64,000 bases of DNA from Linepithema humile (Eukaryota; Arthropoda; Insecta; Hymenoptera; Formicidae): assembly GCF_040581485.1 (NCBI RefSeq), contig NC_090128.1, positions 24,582,931 to 24,646,930 of the forward strand, read 5' to 3'. A program made the translations under genes and the position numbers. Shown in pieces: positions 11,931 to 27,361 of the stretch (its first letter is position 1; each line of letters begins with the position of its first letter). A model generated the notes under the pieces. It was given only the letters and a program-made list of their open reading frames with translations, was not told the origin of the DNA and ran no database searches.

Positions 11931-14900
11931 TACTGATATCACGATTATGTACGAATGTATATAACCACCCCTCTCATTCCAACAAATATATTGTTAAATT
12001 ATTTAAAAAGAAATGCACTACTACAATATTATATACAAAAAATTTATTTGCTTAAGAATAAAGTGTGAAGCAAATATAATAATTCATTGCATATAGACTC
12101 ATGACAGTAATTTACAGACACAAAATTTATAAAAATAAATAATAGAAAAAAATTTGATCAATAAATGTTTTATGATGCATTTGCAAAATTTGCAAATAAT
12201 ACATAATAATAAATATTAGTTCATTTTGAAACCATTAATTAAAAAATTAAAAAATTAATGTTGATTATATATAAATAATAGTATTTATATATCTGTTTTC
12301 AATCTTTTCTGTTGTAGATGGATTATTGATCTGTTAGTGGCTTCAAAAATTCAATAATGTACCACTGAGGATTCTCTAAAATGGCGGCATCTGTTGGCTA
12401 ATAATAAGTGTCAACGCGAATGGCATATTTTCTTTCATCAAACTCCATCGGTAAGATAATACATAATGGTTTTATTGATTTAAAAAATTTTTTTTAATTT
12501 TAAATAATTATGTTGAAAAACAAAATATGTGCAATATTGCTATATTTTATTTTATTTTATACACGCCTTTCTTAAGAATGAATTTATTTTAGTACTATAA
12601 TTTTGAATAATATTTTAATGTTAAGCTAATTCTACTTTAGTTTTTAATTTATTTTCTTGCTTTTATCAAATTTAGAATTGCATATATTTATGCTCATTTT
12701 CCATATATCATTGAAAAGATTCTTCTAAGCCGAGTAGCAGTGCAATACGTTCTCTATGCATTTTTAGACTTGATAAATTCGCAAATAATAACATCAATAA
12801 GCTGCTTTTGTGATTTATATGCATAAAGGATTTATCAATGGCGCAAGTTAGCGAATAATGTTTACATACAGCAATTCGAGGATCAATGCGATCAAACAAA
12901 TTCTGTCTCGGTCATGCAAAATGCTTAATATAATTAATGATTAATGGAAAACGCGAATGAGATTTATTGCAAAGCATTGATCCGTTTATACGTATGTGGG
13001 CCTCCATTGTATCACATCAAATGTGCTTTATTACGCAGAACATGTCCCGCCTACGTGTATCGAAAGATCGTAAAAAAAGATTATGAAAGTTAACGGCATA
13101 TGAAATCTAAAGATAAGTTATGACTTTCATAACTGCGACAGATTTTATTCTTCTAATTTTAAATATAACACATACAACTTTCAATATAATATATGTTAAC
13201 TTCAAATAAAATAAAACAATAATTTTTATCCGTTTGATCATATTTTTAAACATTACTTTGGATATTTCTTTTATGTTATTTATTAACATAAGAATTGTGA
13301 ATATTTATTGATAGACAAAATCTAATCAAGAACAGACTATAAAAAATTAATTTTAAAAAACCAATATAAGATCAGACTATAAAATATGAATTTTATAAAA
13401 AAAAGTATTATGAATTAAAAATAAAAAATATTTTTAATTTTTTCAATAGAAGAAAATATGTTTTGTCTAATTTTGTATTTTTACAAATATATCCTGACGT
13501 TCGAAGAATCGAATTCATAATTATTTACTGTAGAAATAAATATCGCACCATATATGTACTCTTAGAAACAGAAAAAGACCTATTCCCACGTCTGAAAAGT
13601 GGATGGAGGATCTTCGCACTTCGATTATGTCACGCGATACTGTAATCATCGCAAAAAATAGAAATGACTTATGAAAATTATATAGGAGAAGACGAGGAAT
13701 CCAAACGAGAAATAATAAAATGACATTTCCGAGGATGTGCGCCAGAAATTTTCGGAATGCGAAATCGACTAACTAATTTGAATGAGATGATTGCGCAAAA
13801 GCGGTCGGCCACGCGCGACGCCTCTTATGCGAGTTTATGCGAACACTTTTACTTCACACGAGGAGAAACGGAAGTAGCAGTGTTAGTTACTCGGATGTAA
13901 CCTACATTTGATACGATTGGGTGATCTCGTTCATTGTAACACAGGATCTCCTTTTGTCTCGGTCGAAGCTTATATTCATATCTTTTTAATAGATCTACCT
14001 TTAGGCATCTTGATATAAAATATTGCATATGCGGTGCGTTTGATTTGCAAATATTGTTATGCGTTGCTTAAGTAAGTTTTGTATTAAATAAATATTATTT
14101 TTGTTAGCATTTTGCAATAATATGTTAAATAGTATTTAAAAAAAAAAGATTATTACTTTGCAAACATTATTGAATGATTCGTTAAAAAATTCTTAATTAT
14201 TAATTAAATAATAATTAAAAACTAAGAGTATTATAATTTTGTGTCAAAAATTGGTAAACGTCAAATTAAAGAAAATCCGCGCTTAAAGCTTATGCACATT
14301 AATCTTCCTTGATATAAAACATTCCGTCCGCGCAAGATCTTTCACAGAACATTAATAATAGAGTATGATGCAGCTATAAAGTACATAATGAAGCAGTAGT
14401 CAGTGCATTAGATAAACTATAGAATATGCATATTAACGTGAAACGTAATAGCTTGCATTTTTCATCATCTTTAACGCCGTCATGCAGTCTGTACGAACGC
14501 AAAGAAAGCGTGATTTTCTTTGCATTTAAAATATATATATTACAGTAACAATAAAATAAATAAAGTCTATTAATTATTAATTAATTATTAAGTCTATAAA
14601 TTATTAATAATACCAATTAATATCGTTAATCATCATGATTAATTTGATTTAACAATTTGATTTAAGTGCATTAACACTTAACGTGATAGATTCGAAGTGC
14701 ATTAGCACTTAATATTGATAAACCATGACATGAGAAGATACACAAGATGTAAAAATTATAAATATTACTCCAATCATGTGTCACTAGAAGCACAGACTGC
14801 CTATTCAACATTTTCTTTATTGCAACATGTTAATAATTCATATTTCTATTTGACATTTGGCACAGAAATTTTCTAGAATTAATTGCAGCAGTTACAAATA

Positions 14901-16079
14901 AAGACCTTGACATACATCTTGCTTCATCTTGCAATGTTGTTTTAATTTTGAAAAATCTCGGCAATCTGGTAGTTTTATTCCGCGAGAAATGCAATAAGCA
15001 AAAAATGCTTGTTGAGTATTTTTGCCGTGCAAATAAGTATAAAAGTGCACGTGTCATATAGAAATGCGGATGCAGAAACTCCGTGTCGGAAACCGCGATC
15101 GTCGATATTTATAAAAACCGGCGGAACGTCAGTGAATTATCCGGGAACATTTGTTTGACATATGTTTCTTCCGGATTCGAAAAGAACCGGTTTTCTTCCA
15201 TAAAGCTGTACAACTTAATTCAGGGTTGATCCAATAAGGATTCCAATTATAACGTATCATTCAGCATGATTATTAAATGTCTCTCTGAATGCTATATCCT
15301 CATCGTTATTTATTATTCACTATTGTGTAATTTCTCATTCATAGGAATTCGCTAATTTTCAACATTGCAAGTACCTTTATTAACTCGGTTCTTGCTCCCC
15401 TATAAATTATTTCAACTGCAAGAATAAGTTATGCCACAAATATTGGCTCTTATTTATTTATAAGTTTAGCTTAGTCTTTAAGATACGTTTGCATTTTTCT
15501 TGAGAAAAGTGTAGAAAGTTTATCATTTGCAGAGGAAATTATATTATTAATATTTGATAAGCTTTGCGGTTCGTAATAAATATGCTAACATTTTGCATAT
15601 TTTTAGGTCACCGCTTTCTTGCATCAAACTTTTCAATCTTTAGAATTAATATCGATCGGACGGCGTGAAAGATGGGATTATGGCTTGTTCTGGTGGAATG
15701 CTTGTTATGTAATTTTTCCGTCATTTGGCAAGAGATGCTTGGTAAGAGATGTTGCATCTGGAACGTATTCCGAATCTTTGCAATTCAAATGAACAAATCA
15801 TTCTTGAGTAATGATTACCGATCACACTGTAGACCTGTCTACGTTCTCTTACCAGTCTGAGCATTATTAAGTTCAATTAAAGCTTAAAAATATAATTATT
15901 TACAAACAATGCAGTAAGTAAAGATTAATATTATTAATATTATTAATTTTCACATTCTAGTTTCATTCATATATCACATGTGCTTATTCATAATATAACT
16001 ATGTCATAATATATCTTTAATTTTTTACATAAAGTAGTAAATAAATAAACAGCGCGGCGTTTCAACAAATTACGCTCCT

Positions 16080-16750
16080 GCTATCGTGCTGCGGCATTCA
16101 CACCTGTTGCCCTCGGCAAGATACCAGCATGATACGCCACTGGTTGTAAACCGCTGGCACAGCTCACCTGTTGGCCTCAGCAGTACTTGCTGGGTTCTCG
16201 ACCGCGCGGCACCTTTCGCCCGGCGTTGCTAACGAAGCGACGACTTTCCGTTCTTCAATATCCTTTTAACGAGTTTCGTACGTGTTTCGCAGACAAGAAT
16301 TTTTCTCGGAACCGGAAAGAAAGAATCGGAAGAACCGGAAGAGGGAAACCCTTCAAGCGGGGAGACCACTTCACCCTCGAACCGGGAGGAACGCGACGCG
16401 TTGCACCGGACGTACGAAGAGAAGGGAAGGAAGGCGGGGAAGCTAACCGGTCGGCCGCTTTCCGCGGATTCCTGAACCGCCGACGGCCCTCGGTGTCTTG
16501 GAATTGTATGCAAATATCTCGCGGAAACATCCTGATTGCCGCCGGCCAGGAAAGCGCGATCGCTGTTGCCCCGAGAAGGAGTCCTTCTTGTCACGCGGAT
16601 TTTCGCCGATCACAACCAGGTACGCATGCCGACCGCGCGTGAATTTCGCGTGCCTTTACGTGTGTGCGTTTTTGCGACAAGCAAGCTCGTGTACCGATCG
16701 CCTGTGTAACGATCTATTTATCAAAGCGTTAGGAACGACAGGCGCGGAAA
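16080..16750. promoter_or_regulatory. CpG-rich island, possible promoter or 5' exon
   Basis: This is a marked rise in GC and CpG against the AT-rich background. Open frames occur on both strands with no domain recognised. A good donor-like site (CCAG|GTACGC, about 16620) could end a non-coding first exon. Promoter function is only inferred. Confidence 0.25.
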
Positions 16751-18119
16751 GAATTCGCCTCTGACGTAAATGTGGGAGCAAATTTCAAGCAAGTGACGTT
16801 TTAATTTTATTCTACAATCGATCTGGATTAGCAGATAAGTTAGTTTATCAAACGATAATGCATATAAAAATATACGTTATCGAAATACACATAAACAGTG
16901 TGTTATGAAGGAAGGCGCTTTCTCTTACAATTAGTCACAAGTTGTTTTTCGAATTCGGCGTCGAATTCTTCAGCATAAACATTTTAATTCTCGTAAATTG
17001 GATATTACATCAACTAATTTTCATTTTTATTCAATCAATTCATATTTCGCAGAGTTAAATATTTTTAGTTAATATTGTTATACATAATGCTATGAATAAT
17101 GTATCGAAATACTTTCTCCTAGCGATAAACTGTTATTATGCTAAACAAGAGAGTTACTTTCAAAACAAAGAATCTATAATTGAGAATCTTCTAAATGTGT
17201 AACTTTCAATATATCTTCTATCCAATTAATAAATAATTTTAGTAATCTCATAATTGACTAAAGGCATTAGAAAATCCAAGCACTTTTAATCACATTTATT
17301 GAAAGATCTTTTACGATTGATGGAAGTTTTAACGTCGCGATTACAGCAATATTGCGTATGTATGTAGATAATTATAGATAATGTGTCGGCAGTGCTTTTG
17401 ATCATAGAAAAAGTAAATCGGTTAGCTCGATAAAGAGCGTTTTAGCTTTTTGCAAAATTAAGTTTTTATTCGTATTAATCACCTATTATCAACGATTGAA
17501 TATCGATTATCAGAATGTATCGGAATATATTCGATAAGTATCGATTTCTAGATATAATATCTCCTAAGTGCATTTAAATCAATTTTTTTAAGAAAGATAA
17601 CATTTTAAAAAATATAAAGAATTTAATTTGCTGTTTTATTTTGGTTTACTTATATTAAAAAGTGCTATAATAAAATTTTTTTTTTATAAATAAATTTACA
17701 TTCATAAATTGTCTGCAAGAAACTGAATAGGCAAGAAGTGCCTATCTTATTTCTACATCGTGCTGAAATATTGCTCATTTTGCGCATATTGCACTCTTTT
17801 TCACTGGAAATCGTTTAACAGAACTTTGCACGAGATGTTTTAAAGTTGTTACAAATAGTCGACGCGGTAATTCGATAAGAAGGAAACTTAGTTGCTCACG
17901 CAAGCGTTTCTAAATGCTTTACGAGGGGAACAATAGCCTCCCTTTAATAATTATTCCGCTAATATTCCAATGAACGATATAAAAGTGAGCCCTTTTCGCA
18001 TAAAATACGTGTCGTTAAGGCAAGCACGTAAAGAGTTACGATCACTCTAGTACAACTCGGAATGCACTAAGGCAGCGATACATTCGTTCACTCTTCCATA
18101 ATTTTATAAAGTTAGATGG

Positions 18120-18640
18120 AAGAGAGGGGGGAGGGGGGGTGTCACAGATGTTTTTGCAGAGAAACTGCGCGTGTTTCCGCTTCGTCGCAGAATTCGCAGC
18201 GAGACGCAATGGCACACGGTCGAGTGCTTGCGCTATACGCTCGCGTATTTGGCGCAGGATGAAACAACCGAAGATCTCGAGCACGTCGTGCCGCCAATTA
18301 CACGACCTGTTCTGACAATGAGCCAACGGCGTTCACCGGGTTTCTCACGACATTCGCTGGCGTATAATTTCTCTCGCCATTGTCTAAGTCGTGACGCGTA
18401 GAGAGCGAGCGACTCCCATAACGCGCGTCTGCTTCGCTCGCTCGGTGACGAAAAAGCGGAACATATAACGGTGCCGGCGGAAAAATTTCGCACTATTGTC
18501 ACGCGTTCGTGTTCACTGAAGAGGCGCGATTTTCGTTATCGACGACGCGAGACGGAAATAGGTATCTCGTCATTGAGCGCGCGGCGACGCGGCGCAATCG
18601 CTACCGATTATCCGCGCTCTCGCGCAAGATAACGCGACGA
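18120..18640. promoter_or_regulatory. CpG-rich island, possible promoter or unrecognised exon
   Basis: GC- and CpG-rich block with open frames on both strands. The + strand frame around 18190-18400 is compositionally protein-like (acidic and aromatic residues mixed), but no domain, start or splice partner was found. The function call is speculative. Confidence 0.2.
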
Positions 18641-20310
18641 GCAAAACGAGTAATTATAACAAGCGACTGTACGAATGAATAGGAAACGCAGACTTGCATC
18701 ATATCGTTCGCACACGCGAGGTACTTGAACGAGTGACACAATAACATTTGACACATTTATGAGATCGGCAACAAAACAGTTAAGTTTCAATCGCGAAATG
18801 ATATCATAGCGATAATATTCTAAACGCAACATTGCAAAACGTTTATCCTTTATTTTAAACAAGCAGGAATTTTTTAAAAGTTTTCAAAAGATTTCTTTCA
18901 GCCACGTGTGGGCCGTTAAAATTTTACAATTTTGTATTTTTTATTTCTGCTTTTTGCGTCCTGTTCAAGTTGAGCCGCTTGAGTGACTCCCTCAGTTCAT
19001 TGTCTGTCAACGCTTGAGATAACTCAGACTTCCACCAGGTTTCCTACCTGAGCTTGTATGCATTGGCGAGCATATGCAAAATCATTACCTCCTGTGTAAA
19101 GAAAAAGAAATTTCTCCGAGTCCCATCAGCGGTTCTCTACTTCATTGTGTCATTTTTTTTATTGTAACCATTTCATCATTTTAAGCTCATTTTCAACGCG
19201 CCCTTATAAATAGCGGTTTTGAAATGTTAATCAAGATCCACGTGGAAGATCCTAATAGATTTATGAAACAAGATTTTTACGGTTTCGCCAATTTATCCTA
19301 CGCTGTATATTCAACTTTGCGTCTTGCTTTAATGTATGTACGTACGTACACCATCTCATAAAATTTTATTGCACAATGTATACGGAGAAAAAAGGTAGAG
19401 TATCACGACAAGAGTAAATAACAAATATAATGGCCGTAAACGCGCAAGCACTTTACTAGCGCGTTAAAAGATAAGAATTTATTTCTGTCGGTTGTGTTGT
19501 GCAGCGGACTTTAAGAGCCGCCTACGAATTTATTTAGCAGGAGTATAGGATGTACAGGTTCCCACGGGATCGCGATTAGCTCGGCGGACGTTACGAGGAA
19601 ATCGTGGCTTCGTATCATGCTTCCTTATCGTCCGTGAAGAGAATTTAAAACAAGGAGGCGTTTATTCTCGTGTTGAAGCTCATTATCTGCTTACGATAAG
19701 TGTCAAGGCCGTCGATCGTGTATTCTGTCAAAAGTTTGTACTCAATTATTATGATTTTTAGGCGTGGCAACCTTGAGACCGATATTTTGAGAATTTACAA
19801 TTAAGATTTAGGTGTGAAAAATATTGGATTTAGGAGAAGTTGAGATTTTAATAAAACTTTTCACAAGATTGAAAATATAATTGTGACAAGAATATGTGAA
19901 ATTTTTCTTTTTACATTGATATCAGTGGGATTAGAGTGATGAAAAGATGAATATAATATAACAAATGCTGAAAGAAGAGCAGGAATTTTTGGCATAGTTT
20001 TCTCGACCGCCAACTGCGTTTCTAAATATAACCCAACTTGGCTATAATTTGATGTTCGTCCCTGACTACTAATAAGCACTTTTGTACTTTTAGTTTCTTC
20101 TGCAGCGAAATTCCTGCTCGATACACAACACTGTTCACCTTTAAGCCGACGGCTTCGGCTACGGTTTCGAACAAATAGAAAATATTCGCAGATATTCCGC
20201 GCACGTGTCACCATTTTTTATATCGCAGTAGAAATATTCTCTATTGAATATACGTATACACATATATATCATAATTCAATTTGTAAACAGTGTAATAGAT
20301 AATAGTACAC

Positions 20311-20332
20311 TATTAAAAAAAAAAAAAAAAAA
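20311..20332. repeat. Poly-A run
   Basis: An uninterrupted run of about 22 adenines. It could be simple slippage or the tail of a decayed retrocopy, but no retroelement sequence was recognised next to it. Confidence 0.8.
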
Positions 20333-23300
20333 AACAATTTTTATTGTAATAAAGATAACCTTCCTTATTACTTTTATTATTTAAAAAGTGTCATATATTA
20401 TTATGACAACAATAAAATAATCGTTCAGAGTGAGATTTAAAAAATTTAATTATTTATTGTGCAACATATTTCATTACTTTTATGAAACTAAAGTTTAAAT
20501 TTTATAAAAACGGGGTGTAATAAAATGATGTAATCGTAAATTTGCATTGATATCTTATATAAACTTAAGATTAATAAGTAGAATACAAAGTTAGATCCCA
20601 CGCATGAATTGCACGAGTTCGATGAATGCAGACACCTACCTTGCCACTATTGCTATGCGCACAGTGGACATCGAGGTCAATCAACTCGATGCAATGCGAT
20701 GCAAGGTATGCGTTTGCATGTGCGGAATTGACATGTAAACCTTTCCTACGCATCTCCCCACAACTTCCTCGATATTGATCCGTTTGATCCTTAGAAATAT
20801 TGTTTAAACTTTTCCATCAACTTTTTCAAAATTCTGCACAATTTTGCAAAATATAAAGTTAGCAGAAAAAACTTATTTACTGAGATATTGAGGTTTTGCT
20901 AACATTTCTTAAATATTACAAAAATTTGTAGCAAAGTATTAATTAAAATTGTTAAAAATATCATATATATGCAAATTAATTATTAATCTATAATAATGAT
21001 AGATTATTTAATAATCATTGATTATGATTAAATATAGTTAAACAGGTTTCCTCAATTTTTCTGGACATTACATAAATTAAAATTAAATGACGTTAGTGAT
21101 TATCTGCTTCTTTTTAAAGACAAGATCAGGTAAACTATAAGTTAAACCTCAATTAACTTTAACTACTGTTAATACGAGCATAGTAAGACAAAATGAATAG
21201 AAGTAAAGGCGCAAGTAAGTTTGTAATTTAAAAGTTGACTTACTTTCCCATCCATTTATTTGCAATTATTATATAAGATATTCCAGAATAGAGATGAGAT
21301 GCAACGTGATTTTGCGAGCATTAACATCACGAAATTATTTTAAACGTAACAATGTTCAATATGAATTCAATCTGAGTAACTGTTCATAGAAACGTTCATC
21401 TCTGTCGATTAATAACATTTACCGCACTCTGTTCGTCAGATAAGAGAACCGAACCTGTTCAGCGGATGCGATTTGCATAAAGGATACAGCATCTGATTTT
21501 CTGCATAACATTGTGCTACAACTTGTTATCCGGAACAAGATTTCAATATCTAGCAGGAACGCGAAGGGTCCAACGGGATCTCACGGCTGATAACGTTATC
21601 GGTCGACATCATCCTTATAAATCACAGAGACTCGTTCATCTTTTCATCTTTGAATTTTTGCGATTCTTGTCCGCAAATTTATAACGAGAAATATTTAGAT
21701 AACTTAGTAAGCAAAAATAAATTTGAATGATAAAAGTGACACATCGGAATAAATTTTTAACAATAAAATTATTAGAAATGTTTCATACGATTTAAAATAT
21801 ATTTCTCTTTTTATTTTAGTGAATGATAAATAAAAAATTAAAGACGGATTGGTTTGATTTACTATTAAATATTAAATTACTTCTTTCTTGTTTTCTTACA
21901 TGACGATAACTGTACTTGGATACACAACGGAATATATCCGAGATTTATTTGTTCAGTCTCCATGTCTGTTTCTATTTATTTATCTTGATGCCAGTCGCAT
22001 GACCTCACGATTGCGCCATTAATGCAAAGGATGCTGTGCCAAAATTTACATAACACCCGCCCGCGCCTTGTTAACTGGAAACATCTCTAAACACGAAACG
22101 TAAATGATTTAACGTAATTTTCTTGTGATTGCCGCAGTAGCATAATGTTTGTTAATTGAGGCTAAATCCCTGCAATTTTCGTACTACGTTATATTTGCAT
22201 TTTATTTAAAAAAAAACTCAGTTTCAGTATTTTAACAATTAAATTACCATATTTTGTATAATAGATTGCCAAGCTTAAGGTCAAGATCGTCATCACAGCG
22301 CTAAGATTCCTTAGAATGTACCGTGCGTAGTGAGGAAACGCGTGATTAGAAACTAGAAAAACGATGTTTCTACGCGCATAGTCGTTTTATTTAGCGCTGA
22401 CTACGCGCGCGGCCATTAACGCTTTAGATGAGCCGCCGAAATTTACATAACATCCACCTACACATTGCTGCCTGAAAGGAGATTTCAATGAGTATGCAGA
22501 AGAGATTATCGTGCCGACGCCTCGCGGCAGAATTATGTAATATCGTGTAGAATTTGATAAACGACGCAGAAATTCATGAAATTTGCAGCCGCAATGTACG
22601 TTTATATAGAAACAATTTCTCTCGCCTATTTTTGTTCCACGTGCGAAAGAAGGAACAAAAAATTAGGGCGTCGTAAATTATACAATGCGACGGAAATTGA
22701 ATTTTGCAATTGAATTTTGCAATTCACAAAAGAAAAATACTTTTTTACGAGGCCAACTAAGGTTTAGGCTGTAATGAATCGATTAATCGTGTTCCTTGCA
22801 CAATACGCGTCCTTGTTTCCGCACGAGTAATAATATTTCAAGACTTAGTTTTTCATTTCAGCGCTGACTACATATCTACAGCAACATGAAGTCACTGCAA
22901 ATAAAAGAGTAGCGCATATTTTACATATAACATTGTCATGAATCGATGACTAATCTGTTCAACCGGAGTTTTTTCCTATTTGATGATTAAAGTAATAATC
23001 TTTGTACTTTATACTTGCATATTCTTTACATGCAACTTGCTTTATATTGGACACTTATTTTTATCATTCATCTGTGTCTTGTTAACCATGATAGTGATTT
23101 TTATTCATTTGTATATTTTTTATTAACAATCCTAGTGCGTGAAATTTATTAACAAGCTGCTTGTGAACTGCAAAAAAGAAATGTTAGACGGGAAAGTGTA
23201 TCGTACGCGTGGGAATTAATTAACACTATCGCAAGATGGGAAACACGGAATTCGTGTCTTACGGCGTGAGAAAGTAACGCATTCTACCTACCAATTGTAC

Positions 23301-26300
23301 GTCTTTGCAAATCCGAGGTATTACACGCGTAAAATTTATTTATGTTAATTTTCCATTTCTCTAACAATACGCATATTTTAACGTTCACACTAGCCGTGTA
23401 AATAAAAAGTAAAATAAAACTTTAATAAAAAAAAATAATCACATAAAATCTTGTATTATTGACGAGTTTGCTGAAATTGCACGTTTCACAAATCTTTGCA
23501 GAGAACATTTACACTTATGCTTTTCTTAATCATGTTTTCCCAATTGGAAATTATACGCTGCCATTCTCAAAGAGCCTAATTGAGAACGTTCAACTTGATG
23601 GAGTTATACGTGCTTACATAAGATGTCCCAGATTAATTGAAGCAGTCGCTTCATTAGACATAAGACGTGATATGTTACTGCGCCAACTCATGTGGAATTA
23701 TATTATAATGACATAAGAAATTTATGCAAAACGATTATCACAATATCCCCTTCTCATGCTTGTGATTATCAGTAATTAACGGCCATGCATAAAATAAAAT
23801 ATTATAAAAATAAAAAAAAAGTAAGAATTGATTCTATCTCTGTCAAGATCATCATATAATCCTTAGTGTAGCAAAATTCTGCAACTGAACAGCGTCAATA
23901 ATGTAACAAATACTGTCTCGACTAGATTTATGACTTGTCCTTTAAACATAAATAAGGACGTAAAATAGTTAAATGCTGCAGAACCATGATCATTCTCGCC
24001 ACCATAAATTCGATGTCGGTCCACTTTCGTCGGCTGCTTGTCTGTTAACTACCAGCTGTGTTTAACGAGTCTCATTCGAGCCAACTAAGCTCCATCACCG
24101 ATCCGACGTCGCCGTTCACTGTCTCGCGGCATCAATTCGCGTTTATGCAAATTCATTTCAAATTGACGTAGCGCGCGAAACGCACAATCGCCCTCGCTTA
24201 TTCATAGGCGCATTCTCGATTTGCCGCTATTTCGATCAGCATATCCCTAATAGGCGTTCCGTGAGCGCAGCATACGTTCGATTAAACAGATGCGAGAATT
24301 TTCCCACAATAGAAAGTTCAGTTTGCTCTTTTCAGTGTGCCGTGTTGTAAGAATTGAAATATAGCGCGTATGCAATTTATTTGATTATTCACATTATATA
24401 TTCTATCATTCGTATCACCGATCTAATTAACAATTTAAATTATTCCATTTATTGAACTTCGTAAAATACAAGATGTTGCGTGTTTATTTTGTATTTTACA
24501 TTGCAATTTTGTCATCTATCTTTCTCTCGCGATATTTAATAATATGTTCGCACAACTTTAGATATATCTTTTTAAAAAATCTGCTTTACCTTCACTTCAA
24601 ACTTATTAGAAACGTGCCAAAAGATATAAAGCAACCAAGAGTATACGCGCAATCTCTCCTACAAAAGTTAAAAAACTATTTAATTTCCCAATCATGTATT
24701 ATGTAGACGTATTCATAGTCCTTAATTACAATTCACAACGCACAATTTACGATCTCTCATTTTATTCTCACTTTATAGTGATTTCCGCGCTTTATTAAAC
24801 AGCAGATCATAACGGTATTTTGCCAGTCTAATTGCAATTATCGTGCAATTATTTGCGATTCGACAGGGTTGAGTCACGCGTTTCTTCAAAAAGAAGAGAA
24901 ATATAAAACGCTAGATAGGATTGTAGGCGCGGCTATTTATATAAACCTAATGTCACTTGATCGGCTCGAAAGTCTTAACACTGGCTTAACAGCGCGGGGC
25001 TGCCTACGGACAAAGCGGTGAACCAATTACCCACGTCGTGTGTAATACGTATAAGGCTGCGTGTACGACAAACACATCCAGTGTGCAGAACGTTATCGCG
25101 TAAAATAAGCACCGTGGGGTCTGGCCTTATATACCAATAAGGCAGCATTCTGGCCGGGTCAATGCTTACTGGTTTTGTGTATTTCGACTCGCTCCTTCGA
25201 ACAGCTTTGTGCTCCCGTTCCCTCGCCTTTCCTTTTCCGACGATAGGCTTCATTGGCGTTCCTATCGATAGATCGCTCATTTTTCTTGAAAAACTATATC
25301 GAATTAAAATCAATTAAGAAATAGAATTCAGAAGATTTCACTGTCAAGTTAATATTCTTTGTGAAATTTCTTTGTGTTATGTAGAATTTGAATTATTTAA
25401 TATTTTTCTAGTTTCGTTAAGTTAAACGAAAATGTATATATGAAAAATATACTAAACTTGTGTAATTAATTCATGTTAAAACAATCTATCTAATCATAAA
25501 ATTGAAATTTCTCTGCAGTAAGGATGTCAAGGATAATATTTGCGTCACGATGATTAACCAAATTTCAAACGTCCATATAAAGTCTTGTCAAGCGACTGAT
25601 GCTACAACGTGGTTAAAATTTCATTACGACACAGAAAAAACTTTTAATTAGCACGAAATTCAAATATAGTTACTAGGATTTTACACATTTTTCATAGAAA
25701 ATTATTTTGCAATAAAAATGTACTGCGCAAAAATAATTTGTACTGAAGAATTTTACTTTGCCATTCTCGAAACGTGCGTGTATATCTTATGGATTACTAT
25801 TAGACGATCTACAGTGGCGATTGTAGCTGCTTCTTTCATTCAGAGACGATAGTCGGCGTCAGGCCGCATCGAGTGAGATTGTAAACCACCAAGTCTGGCA
25901 CGCATCCTAACCATATTCGCCGAGTAATATACTCACCATGTCCCAGTTCGCGATAATGCACTTCAGATCTCTTTGCGTTTCTGACACACATTCGCTCGAG
26001 CCTGTTCGAGTGGATATCGATAGTTGCGAATGCGTAAAAGCGGAGTACCGTGAAACGTAAAAATCGAGCCGGTTACAATGATGACAACGACAAGATGAGA
26101 TGATGTTTCGAGCGATTGAGAAATCGCGCGAAAGCGGAACGCGACAAAGGAAATATGCGAAAGCATATCAAAAGTTTATTCGTCGCGAATTTGTATTCCC
26201 ATTTTCTTTCGGCACGGCGGGGTGTTAGAAAAGATTGTACAGATTTCCAAAATGTATTCTAATCATACCGTTACGTAATTGTAAGTTTATAGTTGAGAAT

Positions 26301-27203
26301 ATTATTTACGTAAATTTCATATCAAATCTACTATTTTATTTCATAATAAGTATAAGATGATAAGAGTCCATTATTGAATTTGTTTAATCATCTTTGGAAT
26401 ATAAAATTTATGAAGTAGCAATCTCGTTTGCACTCGCGGTATCTTATCGATAAAAGTTCGCAGCCTGTACTTTCTTCTTGCAGCGACTGCAGTGTAAACA
26501 CGAAAGGTGCAACGCGTCCTACATTTCCTGGCGATTCTTTCTGCACGCACACGATCGCGTACCGCCATTCGTTTTCATTGGCCAAGGTCGTTATAAGTTA
26601 ATGTTCCTCCTTTCGAGCGAAATCGACGGCGATTTACGCTCGCGGGCAAAAACGCGGCGCGGAAAAACGTGCACGTTTAAAAGTTACGAGATTTTGTTGC
26701 TCACGGCTACGATCAATGCTTACGTAAAGGCCGAACATGCCCGTTAGCCTCCTCCTATCAGAGAAGTTCAGCGTTAAGAATCGCATTGCAGTAGGAATCG
26801 CATCGCATTGTACGGAAGAGATACGCAGAGAAATGTGCGCGATATTCCGAATGGTGATTTAACAACATAAAAAGATATAGATTTTTATAATTCTAAATAT
26901 ATAGTTTTTATTCTGGAGCTTTATGTTTCATATAATATTATGTAATTTTTAATTTACTCGTCACTAAATTAGTTTCTTCAATACATAGCAAAATTCTTGA
27001 AGCAATTAAAGAGCTGGATAATTGCAATCATCGATAATTTGCAACGGCATCCTTATCTAAGACTATTGTCTTCTAACAATGATTTTGCATAATGGCAAGC
27101 CCCGTTGCGGTAATTACGGAAACAATTAATAGGAAGACACGATCAAAAGTAGCGCGTGCGATATTTCGTTGCACTGTGATACAATGTGCACGCAATATAA
27201 TCG

Positions 27204-27221
27204 CCCCCCCCCCCCCCCCCC
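27204..27221. repeat. Poly-C run (18 C)
   Basis: Homopolymer C tract about 35 bp upstream of a candidate EML exon. It could form a G-quadruplex on the opposite strand or simply reflect slippage. Confidence 0.9.
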
Positions 27222-27256
27222 TTCAACACACAATAATATTATCCTTTTTTTTGCAG

Positions 27257-27361
27257 ACGTGGGATTTTCAATCAAGGCGCTGCATAAGTATGAAAAGGAA
27301 AGTTCGGAGTCGACGATGCGCGTAAACGGGCATTCGGAACACAGTGTGAGGCAAGAAATGG
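27257..27361 (+). CDS. EML: Candidate alternative 5' exon of the EML gene
   Basis: A 105-nt open exon lies between a strong acceptor (pyrimidine run then TTGCAG at 27251-27256) and a strong donor (ATGG|GTAAGA). The in-frame ATG at 27316-27318 would give the short leader MRVNGHSEHSVRQEM. It ends in phase 1 with a single G. Joined to the EML coiled-coil exon at 35006 this gives a GAT (Asp) codon and stays in frame, exactly as the other first exon at 33544-33595 does. The exon could instead continue a longer upstream reading frame, since it is open at its 5' end. Assignment to EML is inferred from strand, position and phase. Confidence 0.45.

Larger units (their letters stand above)
11931..27256. 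other. Long stretch without a recognisable gene
   Basis: About 15 kb of AT-rich DNA with no open frame showing a known domain. CpG-rich islands at about 16.08-16.75, 18.12-18.64, 24.0-24.3, 25.0-25.3 and 26.4-26.75 kb contain overlapping open frames on both strands. That is the expected by-product of high GC rather than coding evidence. Some islands could carry promoters or 5' UTR exons of the downstream EML gene. Confidence 0.5.

Noticed and set aside
16187..16642. 151-codon plus-strand open frame
   Set aside because: Three other frames overlap it on both strands; the long frames are explained by high GC content.
18171..18401. Plus-strand frame containing WHTVECLRYTLAYLAQDE
   Set aside because: It looks protein-like, but an equally long frame lies on the other strand and no family, start or splice partner could be identified; kept only as a CpG-rich island.
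24975..25313. 112-codon minus-strand open frame
   Set aside because: No signal peptide, domain or repeat structure; located in a moderately GC-rich patch and not supported by splice sites.
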